Shown piece by piece: positions 42,853-50,791 of a stretch of DNA of 64,000 bases (positions are counted from its first letter, which is position 1; each line of letters opens with the position of its first letter). A program made the position numbers and the translations under genes. Under the pieces are notes generated by a model. It did not search any database. It saw only the letters and a list, made by a program, of their open reading frames with translations, and was not told the DNA's origin. The stretch comes from Agrobacterium cucumeris (GTDB taxonomy: Bacteria; Pseudomonadota; Alphaproteobacteria; Rhizobiales; Rhizobiaceae), in contig NZ_CP080387.1 of NCBI RefSeq assembly GCF_030036535.1, forward strand, positions 930,001 to 994,000, written 5' to 3'.

Positions 42853-42993
42853 ATGACGGATTGGAATTGGGTGGATTTGTTCCCTATAGTCTTCTTCCCG
42901 TTCAAGATTATCGTATTGGGTACAGGCATGTACTTCGCCATCAAGTGGCATCACGATCAGGCGAAGAAGGAAAAAGAAACCAGCGGATCGTAA
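42853..42993 (+). CDS. 46-residue membrane protein
   Basis: A short gene read directly from the sequence: it begins MTDWNWVDLFPIVFFPFK, continues through a membrane helix (IIVLGTGMYFAIKW) and ends in a charged tail (HHDQAKKEKETSGS). The composition (Trp-rich start, one helix, Lys/Glu tail) is protein-like, while the opposite strand gives a much less convincing frame. A weak GGAAA ribosome site lies about 10 bases before the ATG. It resembles a small conserved rhizobial membrane protein, but I cannot name a family. Confidence 0.55.
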   Translation: MTDWNWVDLFPIVFFPFKIIVLGTGMYFAIKWHHDQAKKEKETSGS

Positions 42994-43325
42994 ACGCCCG
43001 CCGGACACACTCGTGACGCCTCACGCGCACCTTCATCTCAAACACCTGTTCCAGCGACTGCCGCTCGAAAATCATTCTGATCCCGTCAGCCGTTCGCTGT
43101 CATCGCTATGCGTTGACTTATAAACGCTAGTGCCGCGACAGAATCCCCGTAGTCACCACAATGGGCGATCTTTGCGTTTGATAAGTTTCGAGGGGCAAAT
43201 CACCACTCCATGGCGAAGTAATAGCTGCGACAGGCGCTAACGCCGAAAGCTCTTGTCCTCCGCAGGGTGGTGATACGGTCGGTGGCCCCACAATTATGCT
43301 GCGACGTGGTTCGTGTGGGCAAGCC
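42994..43325. other. Intergenic region without a recognisable gene
   Basis: About 330 bases. I see no credible coding frame, tRNA or strong hairpin. It may contain decayed sequence, since the surrounding genes are small and isolated. Confidence 0.45.
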
Positions 43326-43586
43326 CTAATGGACTGCGGGATCCTCGTCTTCAAGAAAGCTACGAATGCCGTCCTTTTCGCACGTGGCAAGGAATTCTTC
43401 CCATGCATCTTTATCGGTGGCGAAAGGCTCGTCCCAGGTGGTGACAAGGTCATTTTCGCTTATGACCTCAAGCTTCCAATCCTGCTGCGTGCCGGCGGCT
43501 CGGTAAATATCGACGAGGACCGTGATGCCGTCATCTTCGAATTCGCCTGAAAATTCGGAGTGTTCGATTTTTGATTTCTTCGCCAT
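43326..43586 (-). CDS. Small conserved rhizobial protein
   Basis: An 86-residue acidic protein. MAKKSKIEHSEFSGEFEDDG, VLVDIYRAAG, WKLEVISENDLVTTWDEPFATDKDAWEEFL and DGIRSFLED as successive blocks look like a real fold with alternating beta strands and a C-terminal helix. I recall closely similar small proteins in Rhizobium and Sinorhizobium, but no function is known. The start ATG 43586 is the first in the frame. It is an isolated gene near tRNA-Pro. Confidence 0.68.
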   Translation of the reverse strand: MAKKSKIEHSEFSGEFEDDGITVLVDIYRAAGTQQDWKLEVISENDLVTTWDEPFATDKDAWEEFLATCEKDGIRSFLEDEDPAVH

Positions 43587-43858
43587 GTCTATGTCCTTCA
43601 GGCTCAGGCTTCTTCAGGGTGCTGGGGGCGTACTTCAACACGATAACCGTCAGGGGGACAGCGATGGCGGTAAGAACAAGTTTGGTCTAGCGCTCAATCA
43701 ATCAGCCCCCAGCAAATCAAATGCCCGCCGTCAGGGCGGGAAGAACCAAGCACCACGCAAAGCCTAACGCGCAGTTGCGAGAGTGGACCCAAGGGCTGCA
43801 ATGTCGCTAAAACAAATATAGCCAGCTCTGGGGGAACTGGCTATCTATCTGATTTTTA

Positions 43859-43935
<77 letters not shown>

Positions 43936-44163
43936 AACCTGAAAGCCGTTTATATATAAGCCTGTTAGGGCGCAAGCGGAAAATCGCCTTTTCTCAAAAA
44001 AAGGAACAAAGGGTGTGGATGGCGGGCAGGGGACAGACTGTCGTTCCGCTTTCTGCCGGTTGCTTCCGTCAAACGCATGACACATCCTCTTTCCATCATG
44101 GCTGGAACCTGCGGTGAACTTCAGCGTTCAATTGCAGCGGAATTGAAACTCAGGGAGATAAAT

Positions 44164-44700
44164 ATGTCCGAACTCGTCGTTGTTGGTTTTGATGGAACGG
44201 AAGAGGCCGACCGCGTTCTTCTGAAGCTTGCCGGCCTGAAAAAGGAATATCTGGTCGATCTGGAAGACGCCGTGGTCGTTGTTCGTGATGAAAACGGCAA
44301 GGTGCATCTGAAGCAGAGCGTCAACCTGACGGCGCTTGGTGCAAGTTCCGGTTTTCTGTCCGGCGGCCTCTGGGGCGGCCTTGTCGGCCTGCTGTTCCTT
44401 AATCCGTTGGCGGGCTTTGCAATTGGCGGCGCAATTGGTGCCGGCACGGGCGCGCTGGCGGGTTCGCTGACCGATTTCGGCATCGATGACGATTTCATCA
44501 AATCCCTTGGCGAAACCATCCCGAATGGCTCTTCGGCACTGTTCGTGCTGATCCGCAAGGTACAGCCGGAAAAGGTGCTGGCGGAACTGGAAGGGCTGCG
44601 CGGCCGGGTCATCAAGACCTCACTGTCTCCGGAGCAGGAAGCGCAATTGCAAAAAGCTCTGTCGGGTGAAACCGCGCAGGCAGCTGCGCCCGTCGCTTGA
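44164..44700 (+). CDS. DUF1269 family membrane protein
   Basis: A 178-residue protein. The N-terminal soluble part (SELVVVGFDGTEEADRVLLKLAGLKKEYLVDLEDAVVV) is followed by a Gly-rich membrane region (LSGGLWGGLVGLLFLNPLAGFAIGGAIGAGTGALAG) and a C-terminal part with ALFVLIRKVQPEKVLAEL. This is the DUF1269 family; the central Gly-zipper resembles channel-forming or membrane-associated stress proteins. GGGAGAT precedes ATG 44164. A strong terminator follows, so it is a single-gene unit. Confidence 0.88.
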   Translation: MSELVVVGFDGTEEADRVLLKLAGLKKEYLVDLEDAVVVVRDENGKVHLKQSVNLTALGASSGFLSGGLWGGLVGLLFLNPLAGFAIGGAIGAGTGALAGSLTDFGIDDDFIKSLGETIPNGSSALFVLIRKVQPEKVLAELEGLRGRVIKTSLSPEQEAQLQKALSGETAQAAAPVA

Positions 44701-44711
44701 ATGGCAAGAAC

Positions 44712-44745
44712 AACGCTGCGGCATGATCGATGCCGCAGCGTTTTG
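44712..44745 (+). terminator. Rho-independent terminator of the DUF1269 gene
   Basis: A perfect 13-bp stem AACGCTGCGGCAT / ATGCCGCAGCGTT with a 5-nt loop, followed by TTGT. Confidence 0.88.
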
Positions 44746-44770
44746 TCCAGATGGGTTCGGAAGCGGCCGC

Positions 44771-45415
44771 TTAGACGGTCAGCGTGCCGGATTTAGCCTG
44801 CGGCCAGGTGAGATAATAATAGCGACTGCCGACGCTGCCGAAAAACGCGTTGTCGCCGGAGATCCTGTCAACATAAGCGCCGCTGGCGCTCTTGCTATAG
44901 GCTGAGCCGTCGCGTTTGAGGTGATCCTTCAGAAAATCGCTCCAGCCCGTCGTGGCGATCTCGGTTGCCGGTTTCGAGGTGGTTTTCGAATCGGCCTTCA
45001 CGTCCCACGCCTTGATCTGCGCGCCTTCGGATGGATCGGATACGGTGAGCGTGCCGGCGGCCAGTGCTTCCAGAATCGCCTTTGCCTGCGAGGCCTTGTC
45101 CGGGTTCTTGGACAAATCCTCCAGCATCTCCTTCAGATCCTTCATGAAACCGGCCTGCGTAATATCGCCGGATGAAGCCTGAGGTGTAGTCTCGGTCTGC
45201 GTCTCTTCGCCGGAGGTCTGCGCATATTGCGCCAGAAGCTGTGTCAGCCTCGAATTTGTGGAAGAAGAAGACGTATCGACGCCATAGGCGCCAAGCAGCG
45301 CTGCCCGCGACGAGGAAGATGAGGTCGCGGTGGAGTTGTCATCCTGCTCCTTGATGGCCTTGAGGGCTAATCTGGTGGCGGTGAGGCGGGTGGACAGGTC
45401 GACGGAGGAGACCAT
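44771..45415 (-). CDS. Ser/Thr-rich hypothetical protein
   Basis: A 214-residue protein without a signal peptide. The N-terminus (VDLSTRLTATRLALKAI) is amphipathic, then a Ser/Thr-rich linker to about residue 80, a helical centre (MKDLKEMLEDLSKNPDKASQAKAILEALAAGTL) and a C-terminal part with Tyr-rich SRYYYLTWP. It is not recognised. The lack of a signal peptide combined with a Ser/Thr-rich, cysteine-free composition is reminiscent of secreted non-classical or flagellar-export substrates, but that is only a guess. ATG 45415 follows GGAAAAG. Upstream in-frame codons look non-coding. Confidence 0.65.
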   Translation of the reverse strand: MVSSVDLSTRLTATRLALKAIKEQDDNSTATSSSSSRAALLGAYGVDTSSSSTNSRLTQLLAQYAQTSGEETQTETTPQASSGDITQAGFMKDLKEMLEDLSKNPDKASQAKAILEALAAGTLTVSDPSEGAQIKAWDVKADSKTTSKPATEIATTGWSDFLKDHLKRDGSAYSKSASGAYVDRISGDNAFFGSVGSRYYYLTWPQAKSGTLTV

Positions 45416-45589
45416 TTCGATAACTTTTCCATGATCAGCCCGATACGCATCATTCGTACCGAACCGGCTTGGCGCGGATTGTTGATCCCGCCTTTCGTCT
45501 CCTCTCATAAGAAGACCGGGTGCGTCCCACGCCGCTTGGGCTTGGGGTGAACCCGGTCTAATGAAGGAAGTTTGCGCGACGCTTGCGCC

Positions 45590-45739
45590 TTAATTTTCCT
45601 GAACGGAAACGCCGTTCGGGCCGATATTCATCTCGATGCCCTTCGGCTTGCTTTCCTCGTGCCAGACATAGGCCCCAAGGCCAACAAGGACCACCAGGAG
45701 TGCGCCGATGATGAGATAGAGATTATTGGTCTGCGTCAT
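45590..45739 (-). CDS. 49-residue single-pass membrane protein
   Basis: A short protein starting MTQTNNLYLIIGALLVVLVG with one membrane helix (residues 7-25) and a hydrophilic tail KPKGIEMNIGPNGVSVQEN. GGGGAGACATCTT precedes the ATG. The tail is conserved-looking (IGPNGVSV) and probably faces the periplasm or cytoplasm. It lies just downstream of the polysaccharide operon on the same strand, about 80 bases after the polymerase stop. The function is unknown. Confidence 0.7.
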   Translation of the reverse strand: MTQTNNLYLIIGALLVVLVGLGAYVWHEESKPKGIEMNIGPNGVSVQEN

Positions 45740-45817
45740 AAGATGTCTCCCCGTTTGACGATCATAATCGCGGGCTAAACGCATGAAATCGCGCAGGGTT
45801 CCGTAAGGGCAGGTATT

Positions 45818-47059
45818 TTAGGCGTGGCTAGTGCGGCGGCGCAGGTTTTCACGTTTTTCCAGCGCCATGCAGCCCCACAATATGCCGAGCAGCAGGAAGA
45901 AATGCCGCCAGTGATCGGTATCGATGACGGCGCCGATCATGACGTGGCCGACAAAGGTCACCCAGGAAATGATCAGGAACGGCTGCCACGGCCGCGGCCG
46001 CAGCAGATGCCTGAAACCGGCAGCGATCGTCCAGCAGATCAGCGTCAGATAGATCACGAAACCGAACCAGCCATGCGTTGTCAGGCTTTTCAGCCAGATA
46101 TTATGTTCGGCGGCGGGAAAGATATTGTCGAACACCATTGGCCCGATGCCAAGTGGATGTTCCATCGCCAGCAGGAAACCAAGATAGTGACGGGCAAAAC
46201 GCCCCAGATGCCCGCCATCATAGGATTGCACCGCAGAGGCGCGGCTGAAGAACAGGTCCGAGACCTGTTTGAATTGCAGCGCGATGATGACGGCTGCGAC
46301 CATGAGCGCGACCGCAACGAGAAACAGCACGAGAATTTTCAGCCGAAACGCGGCAGTGCGCTCCTTCAGCAGCATGACGAAGACGAGCAGCAGGGTGGCG
46401 AACAGAAACAGGCCCCATGCCGCACGCGAAAATGACAGGAACACGCCAAGCGACAGGATCAGCAGGCCGAGGATACGCCACGGCGCATGCATCGCCTTGC
46501 CGGTGAGCAGGCCATAGATCAGGTAAAGCGACGGTGTCACCAGGAAGGGACCAAAGACGTTCGGGTCCTGAAACGCACCCTTGGCGCGATCATAAAGCGT
46601 GAATACCTCGAAGCCGGGAAGGGCATGAAAATATCCGATGATACCGAGCAGCGAGGTGATCAGCGCCGCGGCGAGCCAGGCGCGAAAAATCAGCAGCAGC
46701 CGCTGATATTTATCCTCGATGATCGCCGCGTAAAAAACCGAGGTCAGCGCCAGAAAGGTCGAGACGGCGAGATAAAGCGGCCCCTCGTCGAGGTCAGCCA
46801 TGGTGGTGAGCGAAAGATAACCGCCGACATTAAAGGCAAGCAGCAGGCACAGCAGCAGCACGACGGTGCGGGAAAGGAGCAGGCCCAGCAGGAACCAGAT
46901 GGCCACTTGCCCGACCATCATCAGTTCGTAAGGCGCCGGTTCGGAGATGACGAAGCCGGAGAGGAACACGCCGAAGGCAATGAAGAACGAACCGACGAGC
47001 CGCATGGCGGCCAGAGGCGCATCAAAACCCGGTGCGTGCTGGTAACCGACGTGGGTCAA
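45818..47059 (-). CDS. O-antigen ligase / Wzy-type polymerase family membrane protein
   Basis: A 413-residue protein with about ten to twelve membrane helices and a large periplasmic loop (residues about 280-330; HLGRFARHYLGFLLAMEHPLGIGPMVFDNIFP and EHNIWLKSLTTHGWFG) with the PxGxG and H-x3-L patterns of the Wzy_C/WaaL family. It should polymerise or ligate repeat units of the surface polysaccharide. The gene starts at TTG, overlapping the upstream stop codon by four bases (TTGA), a sign of coupled translation. It is the last gene of the operon; by order it would be uppF of Agrobacterium, a label I hold with modest confidence. Confidence 0.85.
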   Translation of the reverse strand: MTHVGYQHAPGFDAPLAAMRLVGSFFIAFGVFLSGFVISEPAPYELMMVGQVAIWFLLGLLLSRTVVLLLCLLLAFNVGGYLSLTTMADLDEGPLYLAVSTFLALTSVFYAAIIEDKYQRLLLIFRAWLAAALITSLLGIIGYFHALPGFEVFTLYDRAKGAFQDPNVFGPFLVTPSLYLIYGLLTGKAMHAPWRILGLLILSLGVFLSFSRAAWGLFLFATLLLVFVMLLKERTAAFRLKILVLFLVAVALMVAAVIIALQFKQVSDLFFSRASAVQSYDGGHLGRFARHYLGFLLAMEHPLGIGPMVFDNIFPAAEHNIWLKSLTTHGWFGFVIYLTLICWTIAAGFRHLLRPRPWQPFLIISWVTFVGHVMIGAVIDTDHWRHFFLLLGILWGCMALEKRENLRRRTSHA

Positions 47060-48609
47060 TAGGCGTTTTCCGATTTGAGCAGCCGTATCGGCGTCAGGAA
47101 CAGGATTTTGAGATCGAGGAAAAGCGACCAGTTCTCGATGTAATAAAGATCGTATTCGGTGCGGAACTTGATCTTGTCGCCATGGTCGATTTCACCGCGC
47201 CAGCCATTGATCTGCGCCCAACCGGTCACGCCGGGCTTGACCTTGTGACGCGCGAAATAATGCTCCACCACTTCGGTATATTTCAGATCACCCGTCTGGG
47301 CATGGACTGCGTGCGGGCGCGGGCCGACCAGCGAGAGATCGCCATAGAGAACGTTGAAGAGCTGCGGCAGCTCGTCCATCGACGATTTGCGCAGGAAACG
47401 GCCGACCGGTGTGACGCGCGGGTCGTTCTTGGTGACGGCCTTCTTGGCGGTGGGATCGCTGAGTTCCGTATACATGGAACGGAACTTCCAGACGTTGATC
47501 GTCTCATTGTTGAAGCCGTGACGCTTCTGCTTGAAGAGGATGGGGCCTTTGGACGTGGCCTTGACGGCAATCCCGGCGCCCAGCATCACCGGCCAGAAAA
47601 GGGCGATGCCGAGGAGGCTAAAGGTGATGTCGAATATCCGTTTCGCCACCGAATCCCAGTCGCGGATCGGCTTGTCGAACACATCGAGCATCGGCACATT
47701 GCCCACATGCGAATAGGCGCGCGGACGGAACCGCAATTTATTGGCGTGAGCGGCGATGCGAATATCGACCGGCAGCACCCAGAGTTTGCGCAAGAGCTGG
47801 AGAATGCGGGCCTCTGCGCTTAGCGGCAGGGCGATGATCAGCATGTCGAGCTTTGTCAGGCGGGCAAATTCCACCAGTTCGGCAAAGGTGCCGAGCTTGG
47901 GATAACCGGCGACGACATCGGGAGAGCGCTCGCTTTTCCGGTCGTCGAAAATCCCGCAGATGCGGATATCATTGTCCGACTGCTGCTCGAGCGAACGGAT
48001 GAGGTCTCTGGCAGCATCGCCACCACCGACGATGACGGCGCGGCGTTCCATGACGCCATTGCGGCCCCAGTGGCGAATGGCAAAGCCAAGGATCAGCCGT
48101 CCGGTGAAAATGGCTACCGCGCCAATCGCATACCATATGCCGAAAGCCGGCCAGGAATGCAGCGCATTGGGAAAAACCACGAGCAGGAAACAGGCGGCGC
48201 CCACGAAAGACAGACAGACGGCGCCTTGAATGCGGGCAAACATTTTCAGCGGCGTGCGCAGCGTCGGTAACTGATAACAGTCGCCCGCCTGCAGCAGGAA
48301 CACACAGAGTGCCGCACCCAGTACGCCGGCGCTGAAAACCGAAAGAAAGGTTTCGAGACCCCTATCGGCGGCGATACCGTTGACGATGGCGGCGATGACC
48401 ACGAGCATCGAGAATTCCAGCAGCCGCAACTGGCCGATCACCATGTTGGGTGAATGGTTGCCGGCACGCAGCTGGTTGGCGATCTGCCGCGCAAGAGGAT
48501 TGAGAACGACGGTCTCGGACGGCGAAGGCTCACCGGCTTCACGCTCGGAGATTTGCTTGCGCAACGACGCCAGATCGAATTGCAGTCTGTCCTTGTCAGC
48601 CTTGGTCAT
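47056..48609 (-). CDS. uppE: Polyprenyl glycosylphosphotransferase (initial sugar-phosphate transferase)
   Basis: A 517-residue protein of the WbaP/WcaJ type. The N-terminal half holds four to five membrane helices (residues about 60-185) and a CoA-binding-like domain with AVIVGGGDAARDLI. The catalytic C-terminal domain contains KRIFDITFSLLGIALFWPVMLGAGIAVKATSKGPILFKQKRHG, WKFRSMY, KSSMDELPQLFNVLYGDLSLVGPRP and GVTGWAQINGWRGE. It places the first sugar phosphate on undecaprenyl phosphate. In A. tumefaciens such a gene, uppE, is needed for the unipolar polysaccharide adhesin; the symbol is from memory of that locus. Confidence 0.92.
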   Translation of the reverse strand: MTKADKDRLQFDLASLRKQISEREAGEPSPSETVVLNPLARQIANQLRAGNHSPNMVIGQLRLLEFSMLVVIAAIVNGIAADRGLETFLSVFSAGVLGAALCVFLLQAGDCYQLPTLRTPLKMFARIQGAVCLSFVGAACFLLVVFPNALHSWPAFGIWYAIGAVAIFTGRLILGFAIRHWGRNGVMERRAVIVGGGDAARDLIRSLEQQSDNDIRICGIFDDRKSERSPDVVAGYPKLGTFAELVEFARLTKLDMLIIALPLSAEARILQLLRKLWVLPVDIRIAAHANKLRFRPRAYSHVGNVPMLDVFDKPIRDWDSVAKRIFDITFSLLGIALFWPVMLGAGIAVKATSKGPILFKQKRHGFNNETINVWKFRSMYTELSDPTAKKAVTKNDPRVTPVGRFLRKSSMDELPQLFNVLYGDLSLVGPRPHAVHAQTGDLKYTEVVEHYFARHKVKPGVTGWAQINGWRGEIDHGDKIKFRTEYDLYYIENWSLFLDLKILFLTPIRLLKSENAY

Positions 48610-48624
48610 TACTTGGTCCGCACC

Positions 48625-48735
48625 CTCTAGCGGATCGGCCCGAAAATCGAAATCGATTTTCGATGGGAACGATGCGCAACTTCAAAGTGGTAAAGCGTCC
48701 TTGCGTAGCGTCCGAACGGACACACGCGCTCTACG
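48625..48735. repeat. Rhizobial intergenic repeat of the CTCTAG...GCTCTA type (111 bp)
   Basis: The element starts CTCTAGCGGATCGGCCCG, contains AAATCGAAATCGATTTTCG and CAACTTCAAAGTGGTAAAGC, and ends GCGCTCTAC; it has an inner palindrome CGTCCGAACGGACA. It is a recognised abundant repeat of Rhizobium and Agrobacterium. It lies inside the operon between the glycosyltransferase and the sugar transferase. Confidence 0.82.
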
Positions 48736-48849
48736 AGCAGGAAACTAGCCGAAACATGCTAAGAAACGTTTATGATGCTTTTCTACAGGATGGCGGAATA
48801 TACAATTAAAAATCGTGTTTTTAAAATGTCTTTAGACGTCAGGCGCGCT

Positions 48850-50031
48850 TTAGCGTGAAAGCAGGTCGCGATACAGCTTCATCATGTCATCGGCCATGAC
48901 AGGCGTTGAAAACTTCGCCTTAAAGCTGTTTGGTGGGGGCATCACCCGCTTTGACCAATCGCCATCTTCAGCGTCCCTGACCATGATCTTCGCCAGCGCC
49001 TCGGCGTCTCCGGCCGGAACCAGCGCCTCGCTGTTCTCTCCCAGAACCTCGGGAATGCCGCCGACATGTGAGGCGATGACCGTCTTGCCCGCCGCCAGCG
49101 CCTCAAGCACGATATAGGGCATGGCTTCGGCGCGCGAGGGCACCACCACGGTCTCCGCCAGCTCGAAGGCCTGTCTGGCGGGCATGGCGGCATGCATGGC
49201 AATCCGCTGGGAAAGCCCTGATTTGTCGATCATCGCCGCATATTTGTCCCTGTCCGGCCCGTCACCGACGATAACGCCGGACATGGGGTGGCCGATGCTA
49301 CGCTCCATCCTGGCGAAGGCCTTGATGAAGACATCCGGGCCCTTGAGATCGCGCAACATGCCGATATAGAGGAAACGGGCTGCGTCCTCGCGGGCCGGCA
49401 CGGTTTCGAACTCGCTTTCCTGCACGCCGTTATAGATCATCGCCGTTCGGGTGCGCGGCTTGCCGACCTTGGCTTCATAGGTTCGCTGTTCGAAATTACA
49501 GACAAAGCAGAGCGCGTCGGTAAAGTGTTCCTGAAACCTTTCGAGCCGCAGGAACAGCTGCCCCTTCAGGCTCTTGCGGTCGTAATGCAGGCTGCCGCCA
49601 TGCGGCGAGTAGAGGCGGGCTACGCGATACCTGTTCGCCCGCAACAATGAGCCGATCAGCCGGGCAAGAGCGCCACCCTTGGCGCTATGCCCGTGCAAGA
49701 TGTCCGGCCGCAAACTTTTTATCTGCTTGTAGGATCTCCAGAGTGCCGGCAGGTCACCCGGGCCGATGGAGCGCCTGATGGGCAGGCGGGTAAGCCCCAG
49801 CTCCAGCATCGGGGCGATCTGGGCGAAAAGCCGTTCCTCATGTGCGCCACCGGTCGAACTGTCGCAGACGATACCCACCTTGTGACCCTGTTTGACATGT
49901 TCTTCTATCAGGTCGCGCACATGGCGGAAGACACCGCCGACGGGGGAGCGGAAACAGTGAATGATGCGCAGGGGAGGGCCGTCATCCGACACGTGTGCCA
50001 CTCCGTTTTCAGAAGAAGCGTTCACGTACAT
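48850..50031 (-). CDS. GT4-type glycosyltransferase
   Basis: A 393-residue family 4 glycosyltransferase. The N-terminal Rossmann domain opens with IIHCFRSPVGGVFRHVRDLIEEHVKQGHKVGIVC. The C-terminal domain has FLYIGMLRDLKGPDVFIKAFA, GDGPDRDKYAAM and the E-x7-E nucleotide-sugar motif in AEAMPYIVLEALAAGKTVIAS. It would extend the repeat unit on the cytoplasmic face. I chose ATG 50031, which overlaps the export lipoprotein gene by 23 bases; an upstream ATG 18 bases earlier is possible. By order it corresponds to uppD. Confidence 0.9.
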   Translation of the reverse strand: MYVNASSENGVAHVSDDGPPLRIIHCFRSPVGGVFRHVRDLIEEHVKQGHKVGIVCDSSTGGAHEERLFAQIAPMLELGLTRLPIRRSIGPGDLPALWRSYKQIKSLRPDILHGHSAKGGALARLIGSLLRANRYRVARLYSPHGGSLHYDRKSLKGQLFLRLERFQEHFTDALCFVCNFEQRTYEAKVGKPRTRTAMIYNGVQESEFETVPAREDAARFLYIGMLRDLKGPDVFIKAFARMERSIGHPMSGVIVGDGPDRDKYAAMIDKSGLSQRIAMHAAMPARQAFELAETVVVPSRAEAMPYIVLEALAAGKTVIASHVGGIPEVLGENSEALVPAGDAEALAKIMVRDAEDGDWSKRVMPPPNSFKAKFSTPVMADDMMKLYRDLLSR

Positions 50032-50581
50032 AGACCGTATCGCCCGCAAGAATGGGTGCGGTGATGCCGATCCGGCCGGTCATTACCTCGGCGTTGATCT
50101 TGCGGGTAAGATCGACATCGGCCTGATTGGCGCGCGGGGTGAACCCGCCGGCGATGGCGATGGCGTTCTGCACCGTCATGCCGGGCACATAGGAATATTG
50201 GCCGGGACGACCAACTTCACCCATGATGAAGACGGGGCGATAACGGTCGATCTCGATCGTCACGTCTGGATCGCGCAGATAACCCTGGCGCAATTTCGCG
50301 GCAATGGCGGCTTCGAGCTGCGGCAGCGTCTTGCCGCGCGCAGGAACCTGACCGACAAGCGGGAAGGCGACATAACCGGCCTGATCGACCGTATAGGTAT
50401 TGGTCAGCCCCACCTGTTCGAAGACGTTGATGCGCAGCCTGTCGCCGCTATCGACATGATAGGGTTGCAAGGCCGCCTCATTGAACGAGCGCGGCGCGGG
50501 TTGATATGCCGCGCAACCGGAAAGGGCCGTCAGAACGGCAAGCGTCAGTGCGGTGACATGTCGTGATCCGGCGAGCGGCAT
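50009..50581 (-). CDS. uppC: Wza-like polysaccharide export lipoprotein
   Basis: A 190-residue lipoprotein with lipobox LSGCAA near residue 23. The Poly_export domain (residues 40-115; YHVDSGDRLRINVFEQVGLTNTYTVDQAGYVAFPLVGQVPARGKT) is followed by an SLBB domain (VFIMGEVGRPGQYSYVPGMTVQNAIAIAGG). It lacks the long C-terminal part of E. coli Wza, as do many alphaproteobacterial homologues. It forms the outer membrane channel for export. First gene of the minus-strand operon, divergent from the Wzc-like gene. The symbol follows the Agrobacterium upp locus from memory. Confidence 0.9.
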   Translation of the reverse strand: MPLAGSRHVTALTLAVLTALSGCAAYQPAPRSFNEAALQPYHVDSGDRLRINVFEQVGLTNTYTVDQAGYVAFPLVGQVPARGKTLPQLEAAIAAKLRQGYLRDPDVTIEIDRYRPVFIMGEVGRPGQYSYVPGMTVQNAIAIAGGFTPRANQADVDLTRKINAEVMTGRIGITAPILAGDTVYVRERFF

Positions 50582-50791
50582 CTCATCTGGCTCCGAGTCG
50601 ATCTATGAGCATTCTTATCGTTCTGTTAGGGTTAATGCGCGGTAAACGGTCAGTCCGGAGTGTCGCAATATCCGATTTATTTTGTCGGATTCGCCGGGAT
50701 TAACTGTTGTGTTACCGCCAAGACTTACAATTCGCGAAAATTGGCCATCTATATTTGAGCGCCCGAGGTTTGTCTCGGTTACGGAGCCCAC
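50582..50791. promoter_or_regulatory. Divergent promoter region of the polysaccharide locus
   Basis: 210 bases between the export lipoprotein gene and the Wzc-like gene. A small perfect dyad ATCCGA-(9)-TCGGAT sits at 50670-50690, and GGTAAAC (50641-50647) and GTTACCG elements bracket it. Both operons must start here, so shared regulation is likely; the regulator is unknown. Confidence 0.5.
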
